19,502 bases of DNA from Falsiroseomonas sp035644895. Lineage in GTDB: Bacteria > Pseudomonadota > Alphaproteobacteria > Acetobacterales > Acetobacteraceae. The translations under genes and the position numbers were made by a program. A model generated the notes under the pieces. The model did not search any database. It was not told where the DNA came from and saw only the letters and a program-made list of their open reading frames with translations. This document shows, in pieces, positions 1-7,886 of this stretch. The stretch is taken from NCBI GenBank assembly GCA_035644895.1, contig DASQNQ010000406.1:1-19502 (forward strand), in the 5' to 3' direction. Positions within the stretch are counted from its first letter, which is position 1. Each line of letters starts with the position of its first letter.

Positions 1-961
1 TACCAAGTTCGCCGATGAGAGCGACGTAGCGCGCCTGCTCCGAACGCATGAAGGTGGCAAGCTCCCCGGCCGTGCCGGGCGCCGCTTCGGCCCCAAGCAG
101 CGCCAGCCTCTCGCGCACCTCGGCAGCGTTGAGGATCTCCTGCGCCGCAGCGTTGATCGCGGCGACCGCAGCGGGCGGCGTGCCGGCCGGCGCGAGCAGG
201 CAACCCCAGGATGTCGCGCCATACCCGGCGAAGCCGCCCTCGGCCACCGTAGGCACCTCGGGCAGCAGGCGCGAGCGCTGCGGCGCCGCCTGGGCAAGCA
301 TGCGCAGCGTTCCGGCCTGGACATGCGGCTGCACGGCCGCGAAGGCGTCGAACATCATCTGCGTGCGCCCCGCCAGCAGGTCGGCATGCGCGGCTGTCGA
401 GCCGCGATAAGGCACGTGCTCCATCTCGACGGCCGCCCGGCGCAGCAGGTCGGCGGCGAAGATGTGCGGATTCGAGCCGTTGCCCGAGGAGGCGAAGGCG
501 GCCCGCCCGCCCTGGGCGCGCGCCCATGCGATGAACTCCGGCAAGGTGCGTGCCGGATGCGTCGCCGGCGCCACCATCACGATCTGCACATGGGCGGTCA
601 GCGTGACGGGCGCGAAGTCGGTGATGGGATCGAAGGGCAGCGTGGGGAAAAGCGCCCGGTTGACGACGTGGGAGGACGCAACGAGGGCCAGCGTGTGCCC
701 ATCCGCCGGCGCCCTCGCCACCATCTCCGTGCCGATGATGCCGGAGGCGCCGGCCCGGTTCTCCACGACCCCCGGCTGGCCCAGCAGCGGCCGCAGCCGG
801 TCGGCGATCAGGCGAGCCGTGATGTCGGATGCCCCGCCTGCAGTATAGGGTACGACGATCCGGATGGGTCGCGTGGCGGTCCATGCTCCCTGCCCTCGCG
901 CGATTGAGGGCGCGACGAGGGCCGTGCCGAGCAGCAGGCGGCGGTTGATGCGGAACGTCAT
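1..961 (-). CDS. Bug/TctC-family periplasmic substrate-binding protein (3' end cut by window)
   Basis: This is a periplasmic binding protein of the Bug (TctC) family, which binds small carboxylated compounds for tripartite tricarboxylate-type uptake or sensing. About 320 residues are visible before the window edge, so only a few C-terminal residues and the stop are missing. The N-terminus MTFRINRRLLLGTALVA followed by ARGQGAW is a signal peptide with paired arginines. The family motifs are clear: RPIRIVVPYTAGGASD, VVENRAGASGIIGTE, ARAPADGHTLALV and VEMEHVPYRG. A strong ribosome site (GGGAGGAG) precedes the ATG. It follows the enolase-superfamily gene by 25 bases and is probably the last or next-to-last gene of the leftward operon. 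No membrane components (TctA/TctB) are in the window. The family call is firm; the ligand is unknown. Confidence 0.93.
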   Translation of the reverse strand, partial: MTFRINRRLLLGTALVAPSIARGQGAWTATRPIRIVVPYTAGGASDITARLIADRLRPLLGQPGVVENRAGASGIIGTEMVARAPADGHTLALVASSHVVNRALFPTLPFDPITDFAPVTLTAHVQIVMVAPATHPARTLPEFIAWARAQGGRAAFASSGNGSNPHIFAADLLRRAAVEMEHVPYRGSTAAHADLLAGRTQMMFDAFAAVQPHVQAGTLRMLAQAAPQRSRLLPEVPTVAEGGFAGYGATSWGCLLAPAGTPPAAVAAINAAAQEILNAAEVRERLALLGAEAAPGTAGELATFMRSEQARYVALIGELG

Positions 962-986
962 GGCGCGCTCTCCTCCCTTCCCCGCG

Positions 987-2156
987 TCAGTAGGCGGGCT
1001 TGACCGGGAACCACCCCGGCCGCCGGTCATCCAGGTAGGCACCCTCGATCCGCGCCACGGCATGGCGCTGCACCAACGCGGGGTCCACCGTCACGCCGAG
1101 ACCGGGCCCGGTCGGCACGGCGAAGCACCCATCCTGCAGCGTGAAGCGCTCCCGCACGATGTCGCCGGAGAGATGCGCATGTTCGGTATCGAGCGCGATG
1201 GTCATGTTCGGGATCGCAGCCGCGAGGTGCAGGTAGGCCGCCTGGGACAGACCCAACTCGCCCCCCGAATGCAGCGTCACCGGGATGCCGACGCCCTCGC
1301 AGATCGCGGCCTGCTTCACCACCTGCCACAGGCCGCCCGCCTCGTGCGGGTCGAGCAGGATCACGTCCGCGGCCTCGGCGCGCACGATGTTCGCGATGTC
1401 GGAGAGCGTATAGGCCGTCTCGTCCAGCGCAATGGGCACGGGCTGGGCGCGGCGCAGCAGCGCATGACCCGCCAGGTCGTCGAGTTCCAGCGGCTGCTCG
1501 ACGTACTGCAGGTCGAAGGGCCGCAGCCGCTCGAGCATGCGCTTCGCGGTCCCGGGCGTCCATGCACCATTGACGTCGGCCCGCAGCGGCAGGTCCGGGC
1601 CGATCACCTCCCGCACCGCGCGGACCAGGGCGATGTCGGTCGCCTCCGACATGCCGATCTTCACCTTGAAGCTGCGGTGCCCGCGCGTGAGGTAGGCGCG
1701 GGCGGCCTCCGCCGCAGCGGCGGGATCGGCGGCCAGGATGTAGGCGGCCATCTCCACCTGCTCTCGCCACAACCCGCCCCAGAGGCGATGCAGCGGCTGT
1801 CCGCAGGCGCGCCCGAAGGCGTCCCACATCGCCATCTCCACCGCGCAGATCGCCATGACGGCGGCGCGCTTGTGGTGGTAGTAGCCGGCGCCCAGCACGT
1901 GGCGGTGCAGCGCCTCCGCCTGGTCCACGCGCTTGGTCAGCGCGAGCGGAAGCACGACGTGTTCCAGGACGGCCGGGATCGCATCCAGCAGGCAGATCGT
2001 CTCGCCCCAGCCCACCGTGCCGCCTGCCGTCTCGATACGCACGATGAGGCGCGTAGCGCCGCTGCGACGGCCGGAGGCCCACTCCATCTCCGCGTTGAAG
2101 GGCATCCGGACCATCCAGTGCCGCGCCTCGACGATCTGCAGCGGGTCCGGCGTCAT
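987..2156 (-). CDS. Mandelate racemase/muconate lactonizing enzyme family protein (enolase superfamily)
   Basis: The 389-residue protein has the two-domain enolase-superfamily layout: an N-terminal capping domain (about 1-130) and a TIM barrel. Visible catalytic elements are K164-x-K166 in FKVKIG, metal ligands D194 (RADVNG), E220 (VEQPL) and D245/E246 (ALDET), a possible dyad Asp at D264, and H296 in TLHSGGELG. This pattern supports abstraction of the alpha proton of a carboxylate, giving racemization, dehydration or cycloisomerization. In an operon with a sugar-type ABC transporter, a lactonase domain and a dehydrogenase, a sugar-acid dehydratase is the most likely role, but this is inference and a racemase is also possible. 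Its ATG overlaps the TGA of the upstream dehydrogenase gene (ATGA), so translation is probably coupled. It is clearly different from the two enolase-type paralogs near 11-13 kb. Confidence 0.92.
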   Translation of the reverse strand: MTPDPLQIVEARHWMVRMPFNAEMEWASGRRSGATRLIVRIETAGGTVGWGETICLLDAIPAVLEHVVLPLALTKRVDQAEALHRHVLGAGYYHHKRAAVMAICAVEMAMWDAFGRACGQPLHRLWGGLWREQVEMAAYILAADPAAAAEAARAYLTRGHRSFKVKIGMSEATDIALVRAVREVIGPDLPLRADVNGAWTPGTAKRMLERLRPFDLQYVEQPLELDDLAGHALLRRAQPVPIALDETAYTLSDIANIVRAEAADVILLDPHEAGGLWQVVKQAAICEGVGIPVTLHSGGELGLSQAAYLHLAAAIPNMTIALDTEHAHLSGDIVRERFTLQDGCFAVPTGPGLGVTVDPALVQRHAVARIEGAYLDDRRPGWFPVKPAY

Positions 2157-2980
2157 GGGGCATCCTTGAAGGCGAGGGGCTGCCGTCCGGTCCAGGCGCG
2201 GATGCGCGGGCTGACCACGGCGGCGGGCGCGATCGCGGTCATGCCGCCATCCACGGGCAGGTCGGCGCCGGTGATGAAGGCGGCCGCGTCGCTCGCCAGG
2301 AACAGCGCGGCATGCGCGACGTCATCAGGGTGACCGAGCCGGCCGACGGGATAGGCCTCGGTCATCAGGCGGCTGTCCTCCTCCGTCAGGCGTGCGGCGA
2401 AGGCCTCGGTCACGATCAAACCGGGCGAGAGGGCATTCACCCGGATGCCGTGCGGCCCGCACTCCACCGCCATCTGCCGTGTCAGAGCGTGGATCGCGCC
2501 CTTGGTCGCGGCATAGGCGGAAACGCAGGGATGACCCACCATGGCGTTCACGGAGGCCATGTTCACGATGGCGCCGCCACGCCCATGCGCGCCCATGGCC
2601 CGCACCGCCTCCCGCGCGAGGCGGAAGGTGCCGGCCAGGTTGACATCGAGCGCCTCCTGGAGGTCGGCATCACTGGTTTCGAGCAGCGGCCGGACGGTCG
2701 TGACGCCGGCATTGTTCACCAGCACGTCCGGCCCGCCGCGTGCAATGGCAGGCGCCAGGATGCGCTCCGCCGCATCGGGTGCGGTGACGTCGGCCAGGAC
2801 AGGGAGCGCGCCCTGCAGCGTCGCAAGGCCGCGCGAGTCCTTGTCCGCAGCGACCAGGATCGCCCCGGCGCGCAGGAAGAGACGGGCGATGCCCCGCCCG
2901 ATGCCGGCCCCCGCGCCAGTCACCACGCAGACCTTTCCCGCCAGCACGCCCTCCACCGGCGCTGCGGAGATCCGCGTCAT
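2153..2980 (-). CDS. Short-chain dehydrogenase/reductase (SDR), NAD-dependent type
   Basis: This is a classical SDR of 275 residues. The nucleotide-binding motif TGAGAGIG is at 21-28, an acidic residue at the end of the second strand (D46) favours NAD over NADP, NNAG is at 89-92, and the catalytic residues are S143, Y156 and K160 (YAATK). The usual ending near LPVDGGM is followed by about 27 extra residues. The reading frame is open for 73 codons further upstream, but the chosen ATG overlaps the stop of the permease gene (ATGA), the normal coupling seen in this operon, and the upstream extension has no family similarity. A role oxidizing a sugar or sugar alcohol to a lactone or keto acid fits the neighbours. 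The substrate is not deducible. Confidence 0.92.
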   Translation of the reverse strand: MTRISAAPVEGVLAGKVCVVTGAGAGIGRGIARLFLRAGAILVAADKDSRGLATLQGALPVLADVTAPDAAERILAPAIARGGPDVLVNNAGVTTVRPLLETSDADLQEALDVNLAGTFRLAREAVRAMGAHGRGGAIVNMASVNAMVGHPCVSAYAATKGAIHALTRQMAVECGPHGIRVNALSPGLIVTEAFAARLTEEDSRLMTEAYPVGRLGHPDDVAHAALFLASDAAAFITGADLPVDGGMTAIAPAAVVSPRIRAWTGRQPLAFKDAP

Positions 2981-3816
2981 CCCTTCACCGCTCCCGCCGT
3001 CAGCCCCTGGACGAACCACCGCTGCACCAGGGCGAAGGCGAGCACCACCGGCAGGGAAGCAACGAGCGAAGCGGCCATGGCCGCCCCCCAGTCCTGGCGC
3101 ATCTCGCCGAGTTGGGACATCAGGAGGCCCGGCCCGACGGTGCGCAACCCGGGCGATGTCACGAGCGTCATCGCGTAGAGCAGGTCGTTCCAGGCCCACA
3201 TGAAGGCGTAGAGCGCGACGGTGACGAGGCCGGGAATCGAGATGGGCAACACCACTCGCAGCAGGATGCCGATCTCCGACGCACCATCGATGCGCGCCGC
3301 CTCCATCAGCTCCTCCGGCAGGCGCACGAAGTAGGAGAAGAGCATGTAGGTGCCGGTCGGAAGGGCGAAGACGATGTATGCGATGGTCAGGCCGAGGCGC
3401 GTGTCGAGCAGCCCGGCGGACTGGAGCAGCGGGTAGAGCGAGATCAGCAGCACCGCGAAGGGAAACATCTGCGCCGAGATCATGAGCGCCATCAGCGCCT
3501 TCCGGCCGCGGTAGCGGAAGCGCGCGAAGGAGTGTGCGGCCAGCACTGCCAGCACCGTGGTCAGCAGCGCCGCCCCGCCGGCGGTCAGGAGGGAGTTCAA
3601 CAGCCAGAGCGGCAGGTCGCCCTGGGCGAACACGCCACGGAAGTTCGCGAGTGTCGGCGCTTCCGGCAGCAGGGATGGGAAGCGGACGAACACCTCGGCC
3701 TGGGGCTTGAAGGCGGTGGAGACCATCCAGAAGACGGGGAAGCCGAGGAAGGCTGCCAACCCCAGGAACCCGAAGCCGAAGACGCCGCGCGCGATGCGGG
3801 AGGTCAGGTCGAGCAT
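2977..3816 (-). CDS. Carbohydrate ABC transporter permease, MalG-like (CUT1)
   Basis: A 279-residue inner-membrane permease. Hydrophobic segments suit about six transmembrane helices, starting around 11-31 (GVFGFGFLGLAAFLGFPVFW). The EAA loop that docks on the ATPase is at about 172-195 (EAARIDGASEIGILLRVVLP), with the Gly spacing typical of the MalG branch. The N-terminal MVSTAFKP motif is also typical of this branch. It starts four bases after the MalF-like gene stops, with GGGAGG inside the end of that gene as ribosome site, and its TGA overlaps the start of the dehydrogenase gene. It should form the heterodimeric channel with the MalF-like protein, fed by the binding protein encoded at 4751-6043. 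No ATPase gene is present in the window. Confidence 0.95.
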   Translation of the reverse strand: MLDLTSRIARGVFGFGFLGLAAFLGFPVFWMVSTAFKPQAEVFVRFPSLLPEAPTLANFRGVFAQGDLPLWLLNSLLTAGGAALLTTVLAVLAAHSFARFRYRGRKALMALMISAQMFPFAVLLISLYPLLQSAGLLDTRLGLTIAYIVFALPTGTYMLFSYFVRLPEELMEAARIDGASEIGILLRVVLPISIPGLVTVALYAFMWAWNDLLYAMTLVTSPGLRTVGPGLLMSQLGEMRQDWGAAMAASLVASLPVVLAFALVQRWFVQGLTAGAVKG

Positions 3817-3820
3817 GGCG

Positions 3821-4747
3821 TCACGCCTCCCGCATGGCGGCGCGCAGCCGCAGCCAGGCCGGCCCGAGGATCGTGAGGAACCAGACGACGCCGACTGCCG
3901 CGGCGAGCCCCAGGTTCCAGGCCTGGAAGGCCTGCCGCTGCACCTCCACCGACATGACCGTGGTGGCGCGCACCGGCCCGCCCCCGGTCATGGCGTAGAT
4001 CACGTCGAACTGCTGCAGGTTGCCCAGCGCACCGAGCACGAGCAGCACCGCAATGGTCGGGCGGAGATGCGGCCAGGTGACGTGCCGCAGCACATGCCAG
4101 TTGCCCGCCCCGTCTATCCTCGCCGCCTCCACCTGCTCCCTCGGGAGGCCCTGCAGCCCGGCCAGCAGGAAGGCGGTGAAGAGCGGGATGGAGAGCCAGG
4201 TCTTGGCGAGCACGATTCCCGCCATGGCGCCTTCGGGCGTCGCCAGCCAGGCGACGGGCTCGGACAGCGCACCGACCTTCAGCAGCACGGCGTTGAGGAT
4301 CCCGTATTGCCCGTTCAGCAGCCATGCCCAGAGGAAGGCGACGACCGTGCTCGGCAGCACCCAGGGCAGCAGGGACAGCGCGCGGACCAGGGTTCGCCCG
4401 CGGAAACGCTCGTTCAGGATCAGGGCCCAGGCGAAGCCGAGGGCGAAGGTGAACGCGGTGGTCAGCAGGACGAAGGCGGCCGTGACCAGCCAGGTGCCGA
4501 GGATCGTGCCGTCCTCCAGCAGCTGCTGGAAATTCGCCAGGCCGACGAAGACCGGCTCCGGCGTCATCAGCGTGTCCTCGTAGAAGGCACGCCGGAGCGA
4601 GTCGAGGAAGGGCCAGAGTATCACGGCGCAGAACACCGCCATCGCAGGCATGGCGAGCAGCAGGCCGAAGCGGGCCTGCTGGCGCGCCAGGCTGCCGGGC
4701 CTGGCAGCTTCCCGCGGCATGACGCCGGTTGCGACGGCGGTGCCCAT
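3821..4747 (-). CDS. Sugar ABC transporter permease, MalF-like (CUT1)
   Basis: A 308-residue integral membrane permease of the carbohydrate uptake family 1. The first helix is near 28-48, after a basic cytoplasmic N-terminus. The family motif VGLANFQQLLED is at about 68-79, and the EAA loop is at about 205-230 (EQVEAARIDGAGNWHVLRHV). The C-terminal region carries GGGPVRATTVMSVEVQRQAF, the usual MalF/UgpA-like segment. The ATG lies three bases after the stop of the solute-binding protein gene. A second in-frame ATG (codon 10) has no better ribosome site, so the first is kept. The partner is the MalG-like protein immediately downstream. Confidence 0.95.
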   Translation of the reverse strand: MGTAVATGVMPREAARPGSLARQQARFGLLLAMPAMAVFCAVILWPFLDSLRRAFYEDTLMTPEPVFVGLANFQQLLEDGTILGTWLVTAAFVLLTTAFTFALGFAWALILNERFRGRTLVRALSLLPWVLPSTVVAFLWAWLLNGQYGILNAVLLKVGALSEPVAWLATPEGAMAGIVLAKTWLSIPLFTAFLLAGLQGLPREQVEAARIDGAGNWHVLRHVTWPHLRPTIAVLLVLGALGNLQQFDVIYAMTGGGPVRATTVMSVEVQRQAFQAWNLGLAAAVGVVWFLTILGPAWLRLRAAMREA

Positions 4748-4750
4748 GCC

Positions 4751-6043
4751 TCAGGTCCGGCGCTGGTTGGCGGTGGCCCGGCGCAGGCGGTTCGCCATGT
4801 CCGTGATGGCCTGCGCCGGCGGCTTGGCGAGCAGCAGCGCCGCCTGCACCTCCTCGCCCACGATGTTCGTCAGGTCGGCGGCATTGGGCCAGGTGGAGGG
4901 CTCGTCCATTTCGGCCGTTCCGGCGTTGCGGGTCCACTCCACGACGTAGCTGTCTCCCTCGAGGGTGCGCAGCGCCGTCCGCGTAACCGGGAAGAGTCCG
5001 ACCGCACGGAAGTACGCGATCTGCGTCTCGTCATCCAGCGCCATGTGGCGGATGAAGCGGACCGCCGGGGCATCCGCGGCCATGCGTGCGCCGCGGGGGT
5101 TCGGCAATGTCAGCAGGTGGCCCCACATCAGCGACCGCGTCGGCTCGCCCGCGCGCAGCACCGGCGTGGCGAATGCCGCGATGTGCTGGTCGAAGGCCGC
5201 TCCCTGGCCGGAATTGTCGCGTGCGAACCCACGGGCCAGCGGCGCGTCATGGTAGAAGGCGGTGCGGTGCTGCGCGATCAGTCGCCGGCTGTCCGGCCGG
5301 TCCACGTCGCGCGCCACCAGCCCCTCGCGCGCGAGCCCCACGAGGAAGGACAGCGCGGCGCGGCCGGCGTCGCTGTCCACCACGACCTTGTCCTCCGTGT
5401 CGAAGAGCCGTCCGCCGAAGGTCCAGAGCCAGACCTGGAAGTCCGGCGACATGGACAGGTTGTTCTTGGTGGAGAATGCGTAGGGCACGACCTCCGCATG
5501 GCTGCGCCTGATCCGTCGCAGCGCATCGGCGAAGGCGTCCACCGTACGCGGCATCTCGCCCACGCCGGCGTCGGCCAGCACCTTGCGGTTCGCGACCATG
5601 CCGATGGAGGCGGCGGTCCAGGGCAGGCCGAGCTGCCGGCCCCCCACCTGGCCGATGCGCAGGAGGCCCGGGTCGATCGCGCGCTCCAACTCGGTGCCCA
5701 GCACCTCCCGCATGTCGGCCGGCTGCAGGACGCGCGCGAATTGCGGCAGCCAGCGCTCCGCGATCTGCGCCACGTCCATCGGCTGGCTGGACCGGACGCG
5801 CAGCACCAGGTTCTGCTGCATCTGCGCCCAGGGAAAGCCGATCGTCTCGAGCCGCAGGCCGGGATTGGCCGTGCGGAAGCGCTCGAAGGCTTCGGTCAGG
5901 ACGGGTCGGGAGGCGGCCTCGTCGTGGCTCCAGCCGATGAAGGTCACGGTGCCCGGCGCCTGCGCCCGGGCGGAGCCCGCGGCGAGCAGCGCGGCCGTCC
6001 CACCCAGCAGGGCCCGGCGCCTGACCTGTGCCCGCTTGTGCAT
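4751..6043 (-). CDS. Extracellular solute-binding protein family 1 (sugar ABC transporter)
   Basis: Predicted periplasmic binding component of the ABC transporter, 430 residues, the usual size for CUT1 binding proteins. The N-terminus MHKRAQVRRRALLGG, a hydrophobic core and a cut near SARAQA form a signal peptide with a twin-arginine-like RRRALL, so Tat export is possible. The mature start TVTFIGWSHDEAASRPVLTEAFERF is typical of family 1 binding proteins. There are two in-frame ATGs, at 6049 and 6043. The ribosome site GGAAGGGAGG ends one base before the first but seven bases before the second, so 6043 is the better start. It follows the IclR-lactonase fusion gene by about 40 bases and precedes both permease genes. 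Its ligand is probably a sugar or polyol, judged by family only. Confidence 0.93.
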   Translation of the reverse strand: MHKRAQVRRRALLGGTAALLAAGSARAQAPGTVTFIGWSHDEAASRPVLTEAFERFRTANPGLRLETIGFPWAQMQQNLVLRVRSSQPMDVAQIAERWLPQFARVLQPADMREVLGTELERAIDPGLLRIGQVGGRQLGLPWTAASIGMVANRKVLADAGVGEMPRTVDAFADALRRIRRSHAEVVPYAFSTKNNLSMSPDFQVWLWTFGGRLFDTEDKVVVDSDAGRAALSFLVGLAREGLVARDVDRPDSRRLIAQHRTAFYHDAPLARGFARDNSGQGAAFDQHIAAFATPVLRAGEPTRSLMWGHLLTLPNPRGARMAADAPAVRFIRHMALDDETQIAYFRAVGLFPVTRTALRTLEGDSYVVEWTRNAGTAEMDEPSTWPNAADLTNIVGEEVQAALLLAKPPAQAITDMANRLRRATANQRRT

Positions 6044-6050
6044 GTTCATT

Positions 6051-6060
6051 CCTCCCTTCC
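6051..6060 (-). promoter_or_regulatory. Ribosome binding site deciding the start of the solute-binding protein
   Basis: The minus strand reads GGAAGGGAGG. It sits one base from the ATG at 6049 but seven bases from the ATG at 6043, so it favours the second ATG and a protein shorter by two residues. Confidence 0.7.
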
Positions 6061-6085
6061 CGTCTGCTCGCGCCGAGCGGCGCGG

Positions 6086-7828
6086 CTATCCGCCGAAGCT
6101 GCCCACAGGCACCCCTGCCACACCTGCATCCAAGGCGAAGACCGAGCCCGAAAGCGGCGCTTCGGCAAGCTGCGCCGCCGAGAGCCGCACGCGGGCGCTG
6201 GTGATGAAGAGGGTGCGCAGGTCGGTGCCGCCGAAGGCGAGGCTGGTCGGCCGCGGCACGGGCAGCGACACCAAGCGGTCGAGCCTTCCGTCCGGCGCGT
6301 AGCGGGCGACGCTCCAACCATCCCAGAGCGCAACCCAGACGAAGCCCTGCTCGTCCACCGCGAGACCGTCCGGTTTGCCCTGCGCGTCCGGCACTACGAC
6401 GAAGGGGCGCCGGTTCGTCGCAGCGCCCGTCGCGAGGTCGTAGTCGTAGGCGTAGACCGTGCGCGCACCCGTATCGATGAAGTAGAAGGTCCGGTCATCC
6501 GGGCTCCAGCCCAGGCCGTTCGAGACATGCACCCCAGTCTCGATCGCCGCCAGCCGCAGGTCGGGGTCGAGGCGCCAGAGCGTGCCCTGTCCCGGCCCGG
6601 CATCCAGCGCCATGGTGCCGGCGAAGAACCGCCCGGCACGGTCGCACTTGCCGTCATTGAAGCGGTTCATCGCCTTGTCCGGCTCCGGCACGGCGAGCAC
6701 CGCGCCGGCCCCGCCCTGCGGGTCCCAGAGGCGGATGGCGTTGCCGATGGTGGCGACGAAGCCACCTGCACGCCGCGGCACAACGGCGCCCACCAACTCC
6801 GGGACGGGGATGACGCGTTCCTCGCCGGATCCGGGATCGCCGAGGTGGATGGCCGGCGCCAGGATGTCCACCCAGGCCAGCCGGCCGGCTTCTGCCAGCC
6901 AGACCGGCGCCTCTCCCAGAAAGGGGCGGGTCCCGATGGCGAGCCGGATGCCTGGGCTCGGCGGCGCGCTGGGCCGGGTCGTTGCGATCGACATTTCGAC
7001 GTGCCCCGCATTGCCGGAGATGCGCCGCGCCGCCTCGATCACCTCGCGCCCGAGCGCGTGCAGGCGATCCGCAGGCAGGCGGAAGCTCGGGCCGACCACG
7101 CAGACGGCAGCGATCGGCTCGCTCAGGTGGTTCAGCACCGGCGCGGCGACGGCCGCCACGCCCTCCACGGTCTCCTCGACCGAGACGGCGTAGCCGCGTG
7201 CCTTCACCAGGTCGAGGTCGCGCTGGAAGACGGTGTTGGAGGTGATGGTGGCCGTGGTCAGCGGCGTCAGCCGCAGCGCGGCCAGACGGCGCCGCCGCTC
7301 CGGCGGCGGCAGATGCGCGAGGATGACCTTGCCGACGGCAGACGCGTGCAGCACCGTCCGCGCCCCGACGCCGTTGCCGAGCCGCACTCCGGGCCTCGCC
7401 GCCTCACGCTGGTCCACGTAGATGCAGCCGTCGCCGTCGGGGACGGCCAGGCGGGCGGTTTCGTTGCTGACGGTGGCGAGCCGGGCGAGCTCGGGTTCCG
7501 CAGCGCCGCGCAGGTCGAGCGAGTCCCAGACCCGGTGCGCCATCTCGAACACCTTGAGGCCGAGCCGCCACGCGCCGGCGTCAGGGTCCTGCCGCAGCAG
7601 CCCAGCCTCGGCGAGCGCCCCAAGCATCCTGTGGACAGTGGCGCGCGACAGGCCGGCCTGTTCGGCGATGGCAGCGGTGCGGACCGGCGCCGGAGCGGCC
7701 GCCACGATGTCCAGCAGGCGGAGCGCCCGAACCAGCGCCTGCGTGCCCTGCACGCCGACGCCGTCATCCGCCGCGGCACGGACGGGCGAAGGCGGCTGCG
7801 TCTGGCAAGGGGGATTGCGGCCGGGCAT
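6086..7828 (-). CDS. IclR-family transcriptional regulator fused to SMP-30/gluconolactonase domain
   Basis: One open frame of about 580 residues joins two normally separate proteins. The N-terminal part is a complete IclR regulator: a winged helix-turn-helix (AEQAGLSRATVHRMLGALAEAG) and an effector domain (GNGVGARTVLHASAVGKVILA onward). From about residue 293 it is a complete SMP-30/gluconolactonase beta-propeller with the expected metal and catalytic residues E306 (LGEAPVW), N391 (NRFNDGK), N437 (SNGLGW) and D487 (KPDGLAVD). SMP-30 proteins hydrolyse sugar lactones to aldonic acids. The likely role is a regulator carrying the pathway's own lactonase or a lactone-sensing domain. The start is uncertain: ATG 7828 is chosen; ATG 7855 lies within a palindrome and GTG 7753 is possible. 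An internal ATG at 6994 could give a free lactonase. It is probably first in the transporter operon. Confidence 0.9.
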   Translation of the reverse strand: MPGRNPPCQTQPPSPVRAAADDGVGVQGTQALVRALRLLDIVAAAPAPVRTAAIAEQAGLSRATVHRMLGALAEAGLLRQDPDAGAWRLGLKVFEMAHRVWDSLDLRGAAEPELARLATVSNETARLAVPDGDGCIYVDQREAARPGVRLGNGVGARTVLHASAVGKVILAHLPPPERRRRLAALRLTPLTTATITSNTVFQRDLDLVKARGYAVSVEETVEGVAAVAAPVLNHLSEPIAAVCVVGPSFRLPADRLHALGREVIEAARRISGNAGHVEMSIATTRPSAPPSPGIRLAIGTRPFLGEAPVWLAEAGRLAWVDILAPAIHLGDPGSGEERVIPVPELVGAVVPRRAGGFVATIGNAIRLWDPQGGAGAVLAVPEPDKAMNRFNDGKCDRAGRFFAGTMALDAGPGQGTLWRLDPDLRLAAIETGVHVSNGLGWSPDDRTFYFIDTGARTVYAYDYDLATGAATNRRPFVVVPDAQGKPDGLAVDEQGFVWVALWDGWSVARYAPDGRLDRLVSLPVPRPTSLAFGGTDLRTLFITSARVRLSAAQLAEAPLSGSVFALDAGVAGVPVGSFGG

Positions 7829-7829
7829 G

Positions 7830-7860
7830 CCACATTGTGGGCGCAACCTCCACATGGTGG
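7830..7860. promoter_or_regulatory. Tandem 11-bp palindromes, candidate IclR-type operator
   Basis: Two almost identical 11-bp boxes, CCACATTGTGG at 7830-7840 and CCACATGGTGG at 7850-7860, have centres exactly 20 bp apart, close to two helical turns. The first is a perfect palindrome around a central T and the second has one mismatch. They lie in the 58-base gap between the two IclR-type genes, directly before the chosen start of the fusion gene. On the minus strand TTGACC (7864-7859) overlaps the second box and could be a -35 element, so binding could block transcription. The repeats are seen directly; the operator role is inferred. Confidence 0.5.
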
Positions 7861-7886
7861 TCAAGCCTGATCCTTCCGGAAAAACT

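Noticed and set aside
1..907. Several rightward open frames in the first 900 bases
   Set aside because: The leftward strand encodes a Bug protein with signal peptide and all family motifs across this stretch.
2981..3199. 73-codon N-terminal extension of the short-chain dehydrogenase
   Set aside because: It overlaps the MalG-like gene and shows no SDR similarity; the ATGA overlap at 2977-2980 gives the normal start.
3557..7870. Very long rightward open frame of over 1400 codons
   Set aside because: It lies antisense to the two permease, binding protein and fusion genes, all of which have strong family motifs. Its translation is low-complexity Arg/Gly/His-rich, as expected from the opposite strand of GC-rich genes.
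7874..7881. TTCCGGAA palindrome after the IclR gene
   Set aside because: Only eight bases and without a second copy or a T-run in the right place; too little to call a terminator or operator.
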